A stretch of DNA of 64,000 bases, taken from the NCBI RefSeq assembly GCF_000271845.1, contig NZ_JH719393.1, positions 682,001 to 746,000 of the forward strand, given 5' to 3'. Shown piece after piece: positions 62,649 to 64,000 of the stretch; position 1 is the first letter of the stretch, and each line of letters starts with the position of its first letter. The translations under genes and the position numbers were made by a program. The notes under the pieces are model-generated. The model saw nothing but the letters and a program-made list of their open reading frames with translations, did no database searches and had not been told where the DNA came from. Source of the stretch: Rhizobium leguminosarum bv. trifolii WSM2297. GTDB taxonomy: Bacteria; Pseudomonadota; Alphaproteobacteria; Rhizobiales; Rhizobiaceae.

Positions 62649-63683
62649 CTATGCTGAAATTTCGATGCGCCGGCCGGTCTTGGCGCTTTCGATCGCGCCG
62701 AAGACCATGGCAAGGCTTCTGATATTGTCGGAATTGACCGTTTCCGGCTGTTTGCCGGTGCGGATCGCTTCGATAAAATCGGCAATGACGCTGGCGTGCC
62801 CATGGGTCTGCTCGTCATGTTCCGGGCCGGGAACGTCTACGACAGCGGAGCCGCGCAAAAGACCGGGCTCCTCGCCGCCGACGGCCGCCTTGAAATTCTC
62901 TTCGCCGTCCCAGGTGAGCATGCCCTTCGAGCCGACAAGCCGCCACTGGCTTTCCCAGCTGGTGCGCTCGCCTTCGGCGCACCAGGAGCCGCGATAGGTA
63001 AAGACGACATCGTCGGAAAATTCGAAGATTGCATTGGCCGAGGCCCCGTGCCTGTACCAGGAGCCCTTCGGATTGCGCTCGACGCAATAGACGGCGAGTG
63101 GCTTCCGGTCGGCTACGTAGCGGGCCGCATCGAAGGTGTGGATCGCCATGTCGAGAAGCAGAACGTTGTCCATCCCTTCGCGGAAGCCGCCGAAATGCGG
63201 CGCCAGGAAAAAGTCGCAATGGATGCCGGTGAGTTCGCCGATCGCGCCGCTGTCGACGAAGCGGCGCAGGCGCCTGACGCCCGAGATGAAGCGTCGGTTC
63301 TGGATGACGGCGTGGATGCGGCCGGTCTCGGTGGCAAGATCGATCAGCGCCGCGCCCTCAGCAAGCGAGGCGGCCATCGGCTTTTCGCTGAGCACATGGC
63401 AGCCGGCTTTCAGCGCCGTCGAAACGACGTCGTAACGGGCCGCCGGAATGACGATGTCGAAGACCAGATCGGCCCTGGTGGCGGCGATGACCTCGGACAG
63501 ATCCGAGCCGATGACGGCGCCTTCAAGACCGAACTCGGCGGCGAGCTTTTCCGCCGTCTCCCGGTTCAGGTCGACGAGGCCGACGACGGTGATGGCATCA
63601 GCCAGTTGAGGGTTGGAAGCGATGGCTCGCAACCAACCTTTGGACATAGCTCCGCACCCGCACAGAATGGCACTGAATTTCAC
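62649..63683 (-). CDS. Gfo/Idh/MocA-family NAD(P)-dependent dehydrogenase
   Basis: 344 residues, GTG start at 63683 with GGAGGAAATC upstream. Rossmann domain: SAILCGCGAMSKGWLRAIAS with a Gly-x-Gly-x2 variant. Motif EKPMA with catalytic Lys is in HVLSEKPMAASLAEG, and the His region in DMAIHTFDAARYV. The family oxidises sugar or inositol hydroxyls. First gene of a minus-strand run with the isomerase and transporter; divergent from a LacI gene with an operator between. Confidence 0.93.
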   Translation of the reverse strand: MKFSAILCGCGAMSKGWLRAIASNPQLADAITVVGLVDLNRETAEKLAAEFGLEGAVIGSDLSEVIAATRADLVFDIVIPAARYDVVSTALKAGCHVLSEKPMAASLAEGAALIDLATETGRIHAVIQNRRFISGVRRLRRFVDSGAIGELTGIHCDFFLAPHFGGFREGMDNVLLLDMAIHTFDAARYVADRKPLAVYCVERNPKGSWYRHGASANAIFEFSDDVVFTYRGSWCAEGERTSWESQWRLVGSKGMLTWDGEENFKAAVGGEEPGLLRGSAVVDVPGPEHDEQTHGHASVIADFIEAIRTGKQPETVNSDNIRSLAMVFGAIESAKTGRRIEISA

Positions 63684-63729
63684 GATTTCCTCCGGGGAAT
63701 GGTGTCAACTCTCCTCGTGACACGCACTC

Positions 63730-63743
63730 CGTAAACGTTTACG
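63730..63743. promoter_or_regulatory. LacI-type operator
   Basis: CGTAAACGTTTACG, a perfect 14-bp palindrome matching the LacI/GalR consensus. It lies 47 nt upstream of the dehydrogenase start and 76 nt upstream of the divergent lacI. Confidence 0.75.
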
Positions 63744-63818
63744 AATGTTGGCGGAAACATTTTGCGATGTCAAGAGACGCCAAATGCGAAATTGCTGATG
63801 GGAGGGAAAACGCAGCCG

Positions 63819-64000
63819 ATGAAGGGGATTCGCCAGCTTGCCGAACACCTGGATATTTCAATCGGCACGGTCTCCCGGGCGCTAAACGGCAAGCCCGATG
63901 TCAACGAGGAAACCCGCCGGCGCGTTCTGGCCGCAGCCGAGGAACTGGGCTACGTCGCCAACCAGTCGGGACGGAGTCTCAGGCAGGGAGAGACGAAAGT
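63819..64000 (+). CDS. LacI-family transcriptional regulator, N-terminal part (runs off window)
   Basis: 60 codons from the ATG at 63819 to the window end, with GGAGGG about 20 nt upstream. Helix-turn-helix: KGIRQLAEHLDISIGTVSRA then LNGKPDVNEETRRRVLAAAE and the hinge GYVANQSGRSLRQG. It is divergent from the dehydrogenase/isomerase/transporter run, which it probably represses via the palindrome at 63730-63743. Confidence 0.9.
   Translation, partial: MKGIRQLAEHLDISIGTVSRALNGKPDVNEETRRRVLAAAEELGYVANQSGRSLRQGETK

Overview
The window looks like part of a large accessory replicon of a Rhizobium of the R. etli / R. leguminosarum group. It is GC-rich and dense with ABC uptake systems and their LacI, LysR and GntR regulators. 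It carries katG-oxyR and panC-panB within 3 kb of each other; in R. etli CFN42 both pairs are on plasmid p42f. I saw no rRNA, tRNA, CRISPR array, transposase, replication or conjugation gene. The chromid/plasmid assignment is inference from gene content.

Layout. 1-2.5 kb: an AMP-forming acyl-CoA ligase (cut by the window edge) with a hotdog thioesterase, an MDR reductase, and a response regulator left alone. 2.5-3.6 kb: a scarred stretch with the 3' ends of a histidine kinase and of a DUF3299 gene joined back to back, an orphan VapB antitoxin and a rhizobial inverted-repeat element. 3.6-8.7 kb: katG, divergent oxyR, then panC-panB. 8.9-12.5 kb: a ProQ-like protein, an Ldh2-type reductase facing a DapA-like gene, and its GntR regulator with two matching operator candidates. 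12.7-18.4 kb: a two-gene SbcD/SbcC-like repair pair (YhaO/YhaN type) and a formamidase-family protein.

18.4-26.3 kb is the most interesting part: a LuxR solo with the Met/Trp substitutions of the plant-responsive OryR/NesR/PipR subfamily, flanked by two proline-iminopeptidase-like hydrolase genes and followed by a peptide-type ABC transporter. A 26-nt element with 22 identities occurs once upstream of each hydrolase gene in the same relative orientation, a good candidate for the LuxR binding site.

26.4-33.1 kb: a YghU-type GST, a ParDE toxin-antitoxin pair, a 6PGDH-like dehydrogenase, UspA, CbpA-CbpM, and a three-gene phospholipid cluster (CdsA-like, PlsC-like, and a CDP-alcohol phosphatidyltransferase with an altered metal motif). 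33.4-43.2 kb: a BMP/nucleoside-type ABC transporter with an amidase and a cytosine-deaminase-like hydrolase in one operon, then an RraA-like/SDR operon divergent from a LysR gene. 43.3-48.8 kb: msrA, an Fe3+/polyamine-type ABC transporter and an inositol-monophosphatase-like protein.

48.9-57.1 kb: one long minus-strand run from a LacI gene through a ribose-type ABC transporter to a phosphotriesterase-like hydrolase, a glutamine-amidotransferase-like protein, a BtpA-family protein, a cysteine-free TenA and a PfkB kinase. It reads as a catabolic pathway for an unidentified, possibly ribosylated, substrate. 57.4-64 kb: a carbohydrate ABC transporter with a sugar isomerase and a Gfo/Idh/MocA dehydrogenase, divergent from a LacI gene that runs off the window end.
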